DNA of 64,000 nucleotides, from assembly GCF_003576375.1 (NCBI RefSeq), contig NZ_QWGE01000004.1, positions 62,001-126,000 on the forward strand. The letters run 5' to 3'. The DNA is from Pontibacter oryzae. Its GTDB lineage: Bacteria > Bacteroidota > Bacteroidia > Cytophagales > Hymenobacteraceae. Below the pieces are notes generated by a model. It had not been told where the DNA came from. It worked only from the letters and a program-made list of their open reading frames with translations, and made no database searches. Each line of letters begins with the position of its first letter. Positions within the stretch are counted from its first letter, which is position 1. Positions 26,420 through 34,530 of this stretch are shown piece by piece. Made by a program: the position numbers and the translations under genes.

Positions 26420-26510
26420 GGGGCGTGTCCCTTTCGCTGGCGCGAGCAGGGCCGGGCTTTCGCCTGTACTCCTCGCTGCGCTGCGGGGTGCCGGCTCTAT
26501 CCCTCACGCA
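26420..26510. repeat. REP-like palindromic element
   Basis: A GC-rich 91-base segment in an AT-rich spacer. It begins gggcgtgtccc and ends tatccctcacgca, so the ends carry gcgtg/cacgc in inverse orientation, and the inside contains ctcgctgcgctgcgggg, gccgggctttcgcc and gtgccggctctatcc. Elements with a GGCGTG start, a CGGGCTTTCGC middle and a CCCTCACGC end are dispersed in many Bacteroidota genomes. The element lies 37 bases before the secreted-protein gene. Confidence 0.55.
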
Positions 26511-26547
26511 ACTGCAAATTACGTAAGTTTTACACATAATCCAGCCT

Positions 26548-29133
26548 ATGAAACAAACTTTACTCGCTATGCTGCTGCTACTTCCGTGGTGGGCGCACGG
26601 CCAGTTGCAGGAGCGGTTCACCGACGGCAACTTCACCCAAAACCCCGTCTGGTCCGGCGATGCGGCTTCGTTTACCGTAAATACCCAGCAGCAATTGCAA
26701 AGCAACGGCCCGGCTGTAACTGGCACCACCTTGCAATTGGTAACGCCCTCGCAGGCAGCATTAGGCACCGTCTGGGAGTTCTGGGCAAACCTGAAACTGG
26801 CCACCTCTGCCAGCAACTATGCCGATGTATACCTCATTTCCACCTCCGAAGACCTTAAAAGTATAAACAACAGCGGTTACTTTGTGCGCATCGGCAACAC
26901 CGCCGACGAGGTAAGCCTCTACCGCAAAGACCCCGGAAAAAGCGGAACCATACTCATCAACGGACAAGACAAAACTGTGGCAACCAGCAACAACCTGGTG
27001 CGCGTGCGGGTAAGCCGAAGTATGAGCCATGAGTGGCAATTAAGCATAGACGTAAGCGGTACAGGGCAGAGTTACGCAAGCCAGGGTACCGCCACTGATG
27101 CCACCTTTACCCACTCGGCATACTTTGGGGTGCTGCTGAAGTATAGCTCAGCCAACAGCCAAAAGTTCTACTTCGATGATTTCCTGATCACGGACACGGC
27201 GCCGCCCGTGCTTACCGCATTGCAAACCATAAACCCTCAAGAATTAACCTTAGAGTTTAACGAGCCGCTTAGCCCAGTGCAGGCACAGAATCTGGTCACG
27301 TACACCTTAAATCAAAGTATAAAACCCATACTTGCCGAGTTAGTAGCACCCGAAAAAGTGCGCCTGGTGTTTGCGCAGAGCTTCCGTAGCGGCAACAACT
27401 CCCTAAGTATAAACAACCTGCCCGACCTCTACGGTAACAGCCAGCCAATCCCCATCGTGCGCGAGTTCAGCTTCACACCGCCTGCCGTGCTGCCCGGCTA
27501 CAACGAGCTGCTTATCACCGAGATCATGGCCGACGAAACACCAATCGTTGGCTTGCCGGCCCAGGAGTATATCGAGCTCTACAATGCCACCACCGATAAG
27601 GTGCTTACGTTGCAGGGCATCCGCTACTCTGATGCCACTTCCACGGCCATGCTCCCGAATGCGGAGCTGCTTCCCGGTGAGTATGCCGTGGTGGTGCCCA
27701 ATACGCAAGTGGCCAATTTTACGCAGTACGGCAAGGTGATCGGGATCAGTAATTTCCCGAGCCTGAACAACAGCGGGGAGCTTTTGCAGCTGCGCCAACC
27801 CAATGGCCGCCTGATCTATGCGGTTAACTACACAGATGCCTGGTACAAAAACAGCAGCAAAAGAGATGGTGGCTGGAGCCTGGAGATGATCGATGTGAAT
27901 AACCCCTGCGGCGGTATGGAAAACTGGACAGCCGCTACAGATCCACGCGGCGGAACGCCTGCCCAAGCCAATTCAGTAGCTGCCCAGAACCCTGACAACA
28001 CGCCACCCATACTTACCAGCGCTGTAGCCTTGGCTACAGATAGAATCCAGTTGCTTTTTAACGAGAAGCTAGACAGTGCGCAGGCGGCAAGTATACTCAA
28101 CTACAGCATCAGCCCAAGTATACCTGTTGCCAATGTGCAAGTTACAGGGCCGCTGTTTACAGAAGTTATACTTAGGTTAGGCGCACCATTGCAAGAGCAG
28201 CAGCAGTATACGCTTACAGCCCAGAATATCAGTGATTGCGCCGGTAATTTACTAAATCAACCAGTAGCGGCTACGTTTGCTTTGCCCTCGGCTCCAGAAC
28301 CCGGCGATGTGGTTATCAATGAGATTTTATTCAACCCACGCACGGGCGGCTCCGATTTTGTGGAGCTAGTAAACCGCAGTCGCAAGTATATAAACCTTCA
28401 AAACTGGCAACTGGCCAACACCAGCGGCGATACCACCAGCAACCAAAGAGTTATTACAACAGGGAACTACGTGCTGGCACCGGGGCAATACATCGTGCTC
28501 ACCGCCAACCCCGATAACATCAAGAGCAACTACCCGGCAGCCTGGCAAGAAACCTTTCTCCGGATGAGCAGCCTGCCCAGTTACCCCGACGATGCCGGCA
28601 CCGTAGTAGTGCTGCAACCCGATGGCCGCACCGCTGATCGTTTCAGCTATACCGATGATATGCACTTTGCCTTGCTGGATGATGTAAATGGCGTGTCGTT
28701 GGAGCGGCTGCGGCTGGAGGGGCCTAGTATAGCCAGCAACTTCCACTCGGCGGCAAGTACAGTATTTGCCACGCCCGGCTACAAAAACTCGCAGGCACAG
28801 GAGCAGGTTGAGGCAGCACAAGTATTTACAGTAGCACCGCAGGTTTTCTCACCGGATGGCGACGGCTTCGAGGATTTTACAACTATAAATTATAGCACGC
28901 AGCAATCGGGGCTAGTAGCAAACATTACTATTTTTGATGACCGAGGCCGCGAAATCAGGAAACTGGTCCGGAATGAGTTATTAGCGGCAAATGGCTTTTT
29001 TCAGTGGGACGGCCTGCGCCAGGATGGCACCAAGGCTAACTGGGGCTACTATCTGCTATACATCGAGCTGTTTGGACTGAATGGCGAAAAGCACACATAC
29101 CGCGAAAAAGTAGTGGTAGCTGCCCGGAACTAG
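26548..29133 (+). CDS. Large secreted protein with lamin-tail domains
   Basis: An 861-residue secreted protein with signal peptide (KQTLLAMLLLLPWWAHGQ). In order it has an N-terminal jelly-roll-like region (about 20-215), an Ig-like/SbsA-type domain (PPVLTALQTINPQELTLEFN, 220-310), a first lamin-tail domain (LLITEIMADE to YTDAWYKN, about 325-445), a second Ig-like domain (PPILTSAVALATDRIQLLFN), a second lamin-tail domain (VVINEILFNP to FSYTDDMH, about 590-710), and a C-terminal domain opening VFSPDGDGFEDFTTINY and containing FQWDGLRQDGTKANWGYYLL, of the FlgD/CHU_C-like type used by T9SS substrates. It is probably exported and attached to the surface by T9SS. Its role could be adhesion or nuclease-associated, but no catalytic site is visible. 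Confidence 0.85.
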   Translation: MKQTLLAMLLLLPWWAHGQLQERFTDGNFTQNPVWSGDAASFTVNTQQQLQSNGPAVTGTTLQLVTPSQAALGTVWEFWANLKLATSASNYADVYLISTSEDLKSINNSGYFVRIGNTADEVSLYRKDPGKSGTILINGQDKTVATSNNLVRVRVSRSMSHEWQLSIDVSGTGQSYASQGTATDATFTHSAYFGVLLKYSSANSQKFYFDDFLITDTAPPVLTALQTINPQELTLEFNEPLSPVQAQNLVTYTLNQSIKPILAELVAPEKVRLVFAQSFRSGNNSLSINNLPDLYGNSQPIPIVREFSFTPPAVLPGYNELLITEIMADETPIVGLPAQEYIELYNATTDKVLTLQGIRYSDATSTAMLPNAELLPGEYAVVVPNTQVANFTQYGKVIGISNFPSLNNSGELLQLRQPNGRLIYAVNYTDAWYKNSSKRDGGWSLEMIDVNNPCGGMENWTAATDPRGGTPAQANSVAAQNPDNTPPILTSAVALATDRIQLLFNEKLDSAQAASILNYSISPSIPVANVQVTGPLFTEVILRLGAPLQEQQQYTLTAQNISDCAGNLLNQPVAATFALPSAPEPGDVVINEILFNPRTGGSDFVELVNRSRKYINLQNWQLANTSGDTTSNQRVITTGNYVLAPGQYIVLTANPDNIKSNYPAAWQETFLRMSSLPSYPDDAGTVVVLQPDGRTADRFSYTDDMHFALLDDVNGVSLERLRLEGPSIASNFHSAASTVFATPGYKNSQAQEQVEAAQVFTVAPQVFSPDGDGFEDFTTINYSTQQSGLVANITIFDDRGREIRKLVRNELLAANGFFQWDGLRQDGTKANWGYYLLYIELFGLNGEKHTYREKVVVAARN

Positions 29134-29167
29134 CACCTTAACTCATACTTTGGCAACTGCATAACAA

Positions 29168-29200
29168 AGCACCCCGCAAGCCAGGCCTGCGGGGTGTTTC
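29168..29200. terminator. Terminator between convergent genes
   Basis: A 9-10 bp GC-rich stem (caccccgca with tgcggggtg) and nine-base loop, with T residues after it on the plus strand; it separates the lamin-tail gene and the convergent hydrolase gene. Confidence 0.8.
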
Positions 29201-29202
29201 GC

Positions 29203-30414
29203 TTAAAACTGCTGTATCCAGGGCACTACCGATTGCAGCATGGGCTCAAAGGCTGAGCCATGGCCTTTCCCCTCGATAGGTATAAACTCAAGCTGCCCGG
29301 CTCCTTTGTCTAGAAACATTTCATAGGTTTGGCGGGAGTTGCTGAAGGGCACAATATTGTCGGTGGTGCCGTGGTAGAGGCGTGTAGGGCTTTGCGGTAC
29401 CCAGTTGTGGAAGCTGTTTGCCTGAAGGGCCTGCTTTAAAGTAAGCTCTTTTTGCGCATGCTGCAGATCAGCATAGAATTGCTCGCTGAACAATTGGCGC
29501 GGGTCTGTGGTAAGCTCCTGGTTAATGGCGCTGCCGCCTTTGCTGCCATCAAACAGGCCAGGCAGCTTGGTGGCGTAAGGCTCCCGGAAGAAATCAGAAA
29601 GAGGGCGCTGCCAGTTGTTTGTGGTGTTATAAGCCTGCAACACATAGGCCAGGTAGGCTGGGTACGAGTAAGGCTGCCCACTTTTGATGTTGCCGAGCAT
29701 CTCCGTCAGGTCGTAGCCGCCCGCGCCGGCTGCCGCTGCCGTTACTTTCAGGCCGTGCGCTGGGTTTGTTTCGATTTCTTTCTGAGCGGCCAGGGTTACA
29801 TAGCCTCCCTCGGAGTAACCCACCAGAAATAGCTTATCGCTGGCCAGCACCTCATACTTTTTATACACGGCTTCGGCTGCCTTAATCATATCCACCACAG
29901 CCAGTGCCGAGTGCTTCTGGTCGTAGTATGGGTGCAGGATGTTTTCTGATGCCCCGAAACCGATATAATCCGGGATGAGCATGATATACCCGGCGGAGGC
30001 AAATAGCTCGAAACCAGACATGTCCTGAAAATTGGAAGGCGCATCTTGATGCGCGAAAATGGTGCCGTGCTGCGCACTGATAACAGGGGCAGGCGTTGCC
30101 ATTTGCTGCGGCACACAAACCAAACCCGATGCATGTATCTCGCGGCCCTGGTAGGTAGTGGCGTAAATCAGCTTGTACACGCTAACGCCATACTTTATCT
30201 CGTTGCCATAGGTGCCGTAGCCTTGTTCGGTGGCCAGCTGGCGCAGCATTTCTTTGGGCACGCTTACCAGCAACTCAGACGAAACGTAGAGATCTTTCGC
30301 TGTTGGGGCCTCGGTGGGGTTTAGTACCGCGGTGGCGGTGGCTTCTTTCTCGCAGGATGCATTGCCTAGTAGGGTGCCGAGCAGCAAGGCATAGCTCAGG
30401 AATTTGTGTAACAC
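29203..30414 (-). CDS. Alpha/beta-hydrolase lipoprotein, lipase/esterase-like
   Basis: A 403-residue lipoprotein hydrolase. I place the start at GTG 30414 (VLHKFLSYALLLGTLLGNAS); the longer frame begins with TTG at 30453 and adds a basic stretch before the signal peptide. The lipobox is LLGNASC. The nucleophile elbow is GYSEGG (Ser near residue 197), after ISAQHGTIFAHQDAPS and IPDYIGFGASENI; the acid and His are likely in HGTTDNIVPFSNS and EGKGHGSAFEP near the C-terminus. The pattern matches secretory-lipase or prolyl-oligopeptidase-like esterases anchored in the envelope. It is monocistronic. Confidence 0.87.
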   Translation of the reverse strand: MLHKFLSYALLLGTLLGNASCEKEATATAVLNPTEAPTAKDLYVSSELLVSVPKEMLRQLATEQGYGTYGNEIKYGVSVYKLIYATTYQGREIHASGLVCVPQQMATPAPVISAQHGTIFAHQDAPSNFQDMSGFELFASAGYIMLIPDYIGFGASENILHPYYDQKHSALAVVDMIKAAEAVYKKYEVLASDKLFLVGYSEGGYVTLAAQKEIETNPAHGLKVTAAAAGAGGYDLTEMLGNIKSGQPYSYPAYLAYVLQAYNTTNNWQRPLSDFFREPYATKLPGLFDGSKGGSAINQELTTDPRQLFSEQFYADLQHAQKELTLKQALQANSFHNWVPQSPTRLYHGTTDNIVPFSNSRQTYEMFLDKGAGQLEFIPIEGKGHGSAFEPMLQSVVPWIQQF

Positions 30415-30604
30415 GGGACGTTTTTTTTGATGTGCAAGGAAGCAACAGCGCAAATGGCCTGTAAGTGCCTTTGGCTAAGTATAAATTCGAAAATAATTTG
30501 GCTGCCATTTGCTAGAGGAAAGTGGGCGGGCGCGTAACTTGCGCGGCTTTCGCTGGGGTCTCTAAAAAGTATGGCCGCAGGCTGGGCGCACACGCATTTA
30601 TACT

Positions 30605-31420
30605 TTGGACGTGGAGAATATTCTATACCTGTGCCTGTTCGCGTTTATGGCAGGCTTTATTGACTCGGTGGTAGGTGGTGGCGGACTGATACAGTTACCG
30701 GCCTTGCTTGTTTTTCTGCCTGGTGCTCCGTTGCCCACTGTTTTTGGTACAGGCAAGTTTGCCGGCATTGCGGGCACCACGGCAGCTATGGTGCGCTATG
30801 TGCGCACGGTTGAAATTAACTACCGGGCTATACTCCCGGCGGCAGGCGCGGCCTTTCTCTTCTCTTTCCTTGGAGCGCGCGCGCTTAGCCACCTCGATGC
30901 CAATTTGCTTAAGCCGCTTATACTGCTGCTGCTGATTTTGGTGGCCATCTATACGTTCATTAAAAAAGACTTTGGGTCGTTGCACGCGCCCCGGCTAACA
31001 GAGCAGAAGGAGCGGGTGTACGGCTTGCTAATTGGGGCAAGCATCGGTTTTTACGATGGATTCTTCGGGCCGGGCACAGGCAGTTTCCTGATCTTTATTT
31101 TTATCGGGGTGTTTGGCTTTAACTTTCTGGCAGCATCGGCGGCGGCTAAAGTTATCAATGTGGCCACCAACCTGTCGGCGTTACTATACTTTGGCTACAA
31201 AGGCTATATCTTGTATGATGTAGCCGTGCCGATGGCTGTCTGCAGCATTATTGGCTCGCAGCTTGGCACCCGCACCGCCCTGAAACGTGGTGTAGGGTTT
31301 GTGCGCATACTTTTTCTAATCGTGATGAGCGGCATCATCTTAAGGTTTGCCTACGATACCTTCGGCGGGCAGCAACTCGCCCAAGTTACAAGTATGGTTA
31401 AAGCCTGGGTATTAAGGTGA
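30605..31420 (+). CDS. TSUP-family permease (TauE/SafE type)
   Basis: A 271-residue inner-membrane protein of the TauE/SafE (TSUP) family, which exports sulfite, sulfoacetate or related anions. About eight spans are visible. The family motifs are FIDSVVGGGGLIQLPAL near residue 18 and the repeated half FYDGFFGPGTGSFLIF near 150, with GTGKFAGI near 49. The start is TTG at 30605 or GTG at 30611 in the same frame; there is no ATG in place. It has no sulfur-metabolism gene beside it, so its substrate is not known. Confidence 0.9.
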   Translation: MDVENILYLCLFAFMAGFIDSVVGGGGLIQLPALLVFLPGAPLPTVFGTGKFAGIAGTTAAMVRYVRTVEINYRAILPAAGAAFLFSFLGARALSHLDANLLKPLILLLLILVAIYTFIKKDFGSLHAPRLTEQKERVYGLLIGASIGFYDGFFGPGTGSFLIFIFIGVFGFNFLAASAAAKVINVATNLSALLYFGYKGYILYDVAVPMAVCSIIGSQLGTRTALKRGVGFVRILFLIVMSGIILRFAYDTFGGQQLAQVTSMVKAWVLR

Positions 31421-31752
31421 GTTGTTAATTGTTCGATGGCAATAAATTGTTGATTGCTTAATAGGTTAGATGGTTTTGTTGGTAAATCGTTGATTGTTAG
31501 TTTTTTGATGTCAGATAGGTAGCGATAAATGAATTGCTGCGCGCCTTCGATAGTTATCTCGTGGTTTGTAGTAAATAGTATACTTCAGCTAAATGGTAGT
31601 CTTTGCCAGAGAAGTGCCTGCTCAAGATCAATTCCTCACTCCGACAGTAACATGTCTCCACAGCGCTATTTATCAATTTAACTATTTAAACATCAAACAA
31701 TTTAACAATAAAGCCATCAAGCTACCTGACAATCATCAACCAACAGTTCACT
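31421..31752. repeat. Low-complexity intergenic region
   Basis: Between the permease and tolC-like genes the sequence is made of TTGTTAATTGTT and TTGTTGATTG-type units (31425-31510) and, further right, AACAATTTAACAATAAAG and CAATCATCAACCAACAG (31690-31745), which are inverse in sense. A 64-codon frame at 31593-31787 runs through it but has no coding character. No promoter or terminator was recognised. Confidence 0.5.
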
Positions 31753-31753
31753 T

Positions 31754-33175
31754 TTATTCCACCGGAATCTGGCCGGCGGCCCAGTAGAGCATGGTTTTGG
31801 CCTTTGCATACTTGGTACGGAGGGCGTAGAGTTTGGCCTCGGCTTCCAGCAACTTTACCTCACGCGAGTTGATCAGGAAAAGAGAGCTTTCGCCGTTCTC
31901 GAAGCGGGTCTGCTCGCCGTTGCGCAATATGCGGGCGCTTGCAACCATACTTTGCTGCAAGTACAGCTGTCTCTCCAGGGCCAACAAATCATTGTAAGCT
32001 GTTTGCACAGACGCCTCTATTACGCGGCTTTGCTGTACAAGCTCGAGTGCATTGGCCTGCTGCTTTGTTTTAGTTACCTGAAGCTTGCCCCGCTCCTCGC
32101 GCAGAAACAAAGGCATGCTTACACTCACTCCAAGCTTATAATTCTGTTGCAGGTAAGACTGGTTTATGGCATCTGGCTGTTGGTAGAAATCGCTTTGGAG
32201 CACGTTATACTCTGCGTTTAACTTGGGCAATAACTTATTCGCTGCGAAGCGCCGTTCCACTTCCAGTTGCTCGCTTTTTAAGCTTAGCTTTTGTAATACG
32301 GGATGGTTGCTTTTGGCAGCGGCTAGCAACCGATCAAGTTCCTCTGCACCAATGGTGGCTGTTTCGGCACCTACAGAGGATGGAATAGTTGTTGGCTGCA
32401 ACTCTAGCGGCACTTGGTCTTCGGCCCACAAGTGTACAGCTACTTGCAGCCTTGCGTTTTGCAGCGCCAGTTGTGCCTGTTGCAACATTACTTCGCGGTC
32501 TTGCAAGGCCATGAGCGCCTCTACTGTATCAATTGCGGCCAAATCGCCTTGCTGCACGCGCGCCCGCACGGCGTTTAAGCGGAAATCTGCCAGTTCCCGC
32601 GCTTCCTGGTAAAGTTGCGTGGTGCGGTGCTGTAAAACCCAATCCCAGTAATCCTTGGTGGCCTGCAGCAGAAGTTTGTTGATCAGCTTTACGCGCTCGG
32701 CCTCGGCAATGCCTTGCATCAGTTTGGCCTGCTTTATGGCCGCTCTGCGCTCATCCATAAAAAGCCCCTGCCCCAGCGGCACAGAAATACCAACATAGCT
32801 CAACCCATTGGAAGGCGTGCTGTTCTCGGGGTTAACGAATTGGCCGGTGTTGCGCTCGAAGCCGGCCTTTATGGCGGGCCCAAACCACAGCGGCACCTGC
32901 AGGTAGGTGTCCCAGAGGTTATAGTATTCCTTGCCGCCGAACTCCTTGCGGTACAGCTTGCTTTGCAGCACGGGGTCCAGGGAGCCACGGGACATGCGCA
33001 ACTCCTGGCGCGCCTGCTCGGTTAGCAAACCTGCCTGCGCAGCTACCGGGTGGTGCGTAAGTATAAGCTGATGGTATTGATGCAGCGTAAGCACCTGTAC
33101 CGAGTCCGTTTGCCTTGCCTGCGCCGAGAAAAGTATGGCGCACGCCCAAAGTATACCTATGATGTTGCGTAGCAT
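31754..33175 (-). CDS. TolC-family outer-membrane efflux protein
   Basis: A 473-residue TolC-type outer-membrane channel subunit. After a signal peptide (IIGILWACAILFSAQA) come two long coiled-coil halves, as in OEP domains (for example LTEQARQELRMSRGSLDPVL and EVERRFAANKLLPKLNAEYN), with VSVPLGQGLFMDERRAAI-like strand segments between (VGISVPLGQ, LGVSVSMPLF). Trimers of such proteins form the outer-membrane exit of tripartite exporters. It is the last gene of the TetR-ABC-HlyD-TolC unit; two bases separate it from the HlyD gene. Confidence 0.92.
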   Translation of the reverse strand: MLRNIIGILWACAILFSAQARQTDSVQVLTLHQYHQLILTHHPVAAQAGLLTEQARQELRMSRGSLDPVLQSKLYRKEFGGKEYYNLWDTYLQVPLWFGPAIKAGFERNTGQFVNPENSTPSNGLSYVGISVPLGQGLFMDERRAAIKQAKLMQGIAEAERVKLINKLLLQATKDYWDWVLQHRTTQLYQEARELADFRLNAVRARVQQGDLAAIDTVEALMALQDREVMLQQAQLALQNARLQVAVHLWAEDQVPLELQPTTIPSSVGAETATIGAEELDRLLAAAKSNHPVLQKLSLKSEQLEVERRFAANKLLPKLNAEYNVLQSDFYQQPDAINQSYLQQNYKLGVSVSMPLFLREERGKLQVTKTKQQANALELVQQSRVIEASVQTAYNDLLALERQLYLQQSMVASARILRNGEQTRFENGESSLFLINSREVKLLEAEAKLYALRTKYAKAKTMLYWAAGQIPVE

Positions 33176-33177
33176 CC

Positions 33178-34527
33178 TTATTTATCCTTTACGTTCTTAT
33201 CTGCCGCACTTGCTTCGCCATCAACCTCGAAGTCCGGTGGGAAGCCGTTGAGCTGGCGCCACATCTCATACCATATTGGCACGGTGTTCAGCATGGCCCA
33301 GCCATACACCCCGGAACCCACGCGCAGCGCATCCGGCCAGGGTTCTCCGCTTGGGTCGGGTGTTACCAGTATTCTATACTTGTTGTTAGCTCCGGCGTAA
33401 TCTATGACGGCTACCTTGCCACCAAAGGTACCGAAGCTGGCGCCTGGCCAGCCCGAGAAAACCAGTGCAGGCCAGCCTTCAAACTGCAGGCGCATTTCGT
33501 CGCCTACCTTTAGTAAGGGGAGGTCTAGGGGCTTTACATACAGCTCGGCGGCCATTTGCGGGTTTTCGGGCATAATGGTGGCCACGGCCTCGCCTTCTTT
33601 TATAGTTTCGCCGATACCAGCCTTCAGTGTTTTTACTACATACCCTGTTTGCGGCGCCACAATGCTATAGTAGCGGCTCCGAACCTCGGTGCTGCTGTAC
33701 TCGTTTTGGAGTTTCGAGATCTCGGCCTGGGTGCCATACAAGTAAGATCGGGTGGCGTTTAGCTCGGCTTCGGCTTTGGCTATTTTGTCACTGTATTCGG
33801 CTTGCAGGGAGTTTAGCTCGGTGAATGCGTTCTGAAGCTCGGCACGCGAGGCGGCCACCTTGTTTTGCATGGCCAGCAGTTTTGCCTGGGCTTCCTGTAG
33901 CTTCAGGCGGCGCTGTTCCAGCTCCGTCAGCGATTTAAGGCCTTGCTCGTAGAGATTCTGCTGGCGAGCAAACTGGGCCTCGGCAATTTGCAGCTCGGTG
34001 CGTTGCGCCACCAGGTCCATGCTGTCGCTTTGCAGTTTCAGGCGGGTTTGGGCCACCTTGTTGCGGGCCTTTTGTTGGCTGAAGCGTAGGCCCTCGCGCA
34101 GCGCCTGTATTTGCTGCGCCATAGATTTGGCCTTGGCCTCGGTGGCATCTGCGGCGCCTTCCTTGGCTTGCACCTGCTCCTCGAGGCGGCTTAACAGGTT
34201 TGGGTCAAGGTACTTTTCCTTCACTTCCGAAATGCGCACTATGGTATCGCCGGCCTTTACCAGTTGCCCCTCGCGCACATGCCAAGCCTCAATACGCCCG
34301 GCAATGGTGGCCTCAATAGTTTGGGGCCTATCTTGCGGTGTAAAAGCAGTAAGCGTGCCTTGCGTACGGATGTTCTGCGTCCAGGGGAGGAAAAGGCAGA
34401 TGATCCCGATCAGGAAAATAGCGCCAATCCAGTAAGTAAGTACGCGGCCCAGTCTCGGCGAATGCACATGCTTTAGTGCTTCCAGGTGGGCGCTGGGCCC
34501 GGTTTGTTGCTCTTGGTAGTTAGCCAT
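33178..34527 (-). CDS. HlyD-family membrane fusion protein
   Basis: A 449-residue periplasmic adaptor. A single N-terminal transmembrane helix (YWIGAIFLIGIICLFLPW, about 32-49) is followed by a first lipoyl half (IEATIAGRIEAWHVREGQLV), an unusually long alpha-hairpin of about 190 residues rich in Ala, Gln, Glu and Leu (about 105-285), the second lipoyl half (SIVAPQTGYVVKTLKAGIGE) and a beta-barrel (LPLLKVGDEMRLQFEGWPAL). It links the ABC protein in the inner membrane to TolC. The gene lies three bases after the ABC gene and two before tolC. The C-terminal tail (DFEVDGEASAADKNVKDK) is polar and not conserved in the family. Confidence 0.92.
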   Translation of the reverse strand: MANYQEQQTGPSAHLEALKHVHSPRLGRVLTYWIGAIFLIGIICLFLPWTQNIRTQGTLTAFTPQDRPQTIEATIAGRIEAWHVREGQLVKAGDTIVRISEVKEKYLDPNLLSRLEEQVQAKEGAADATEAKAKSMAQQIQALREGLRFSQQKARNKVAQTRLKLQSDSMDLVAQRTELQIAEAQFARQQNLYEQGLKSLTELEQRRLKLQEAQAKLLAMQNKVAASRAELQNAFTELNSLQAEYSDKIAKAEAELNATRSYLYGTQAEISKLQNEYSSTEVRSRYYSIVAPQTGYVVKTLKAGIGETIKEGEAVATIMPENPQMAAELYVKPLDLPLLKVGDEMRLQFEGWPALVFSGWPGASFGTFGGKVAVIDYAGANNKYRILVTPDPSGEPWPDALRVGSGVYGWAMLNTVPIWYEMWRQLNGFPPDFEVDGEASAADKNVKDK

Positions 34528-34530
34528 GGT

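Noticed and set aside
26376..26816. A 146-codon frame on the minus strand
   Set aside because: It is antisense to the REP-like element and to the secreted-protein gene and has no recognisable domain.
26418..26858. A 146-codon frame on the plus strand
   Set aside because: It starts in the REP-like element and overlaps the signal-peptide region of the real secreted-protein gene in another frame.
31593..31787. A 64-codon open frame between the TSUP and TolC genes
   Set aside because: It runs through low-complexity repeat units into the end of the tolC-like gene, has no ribosome-binding site and no coding character.
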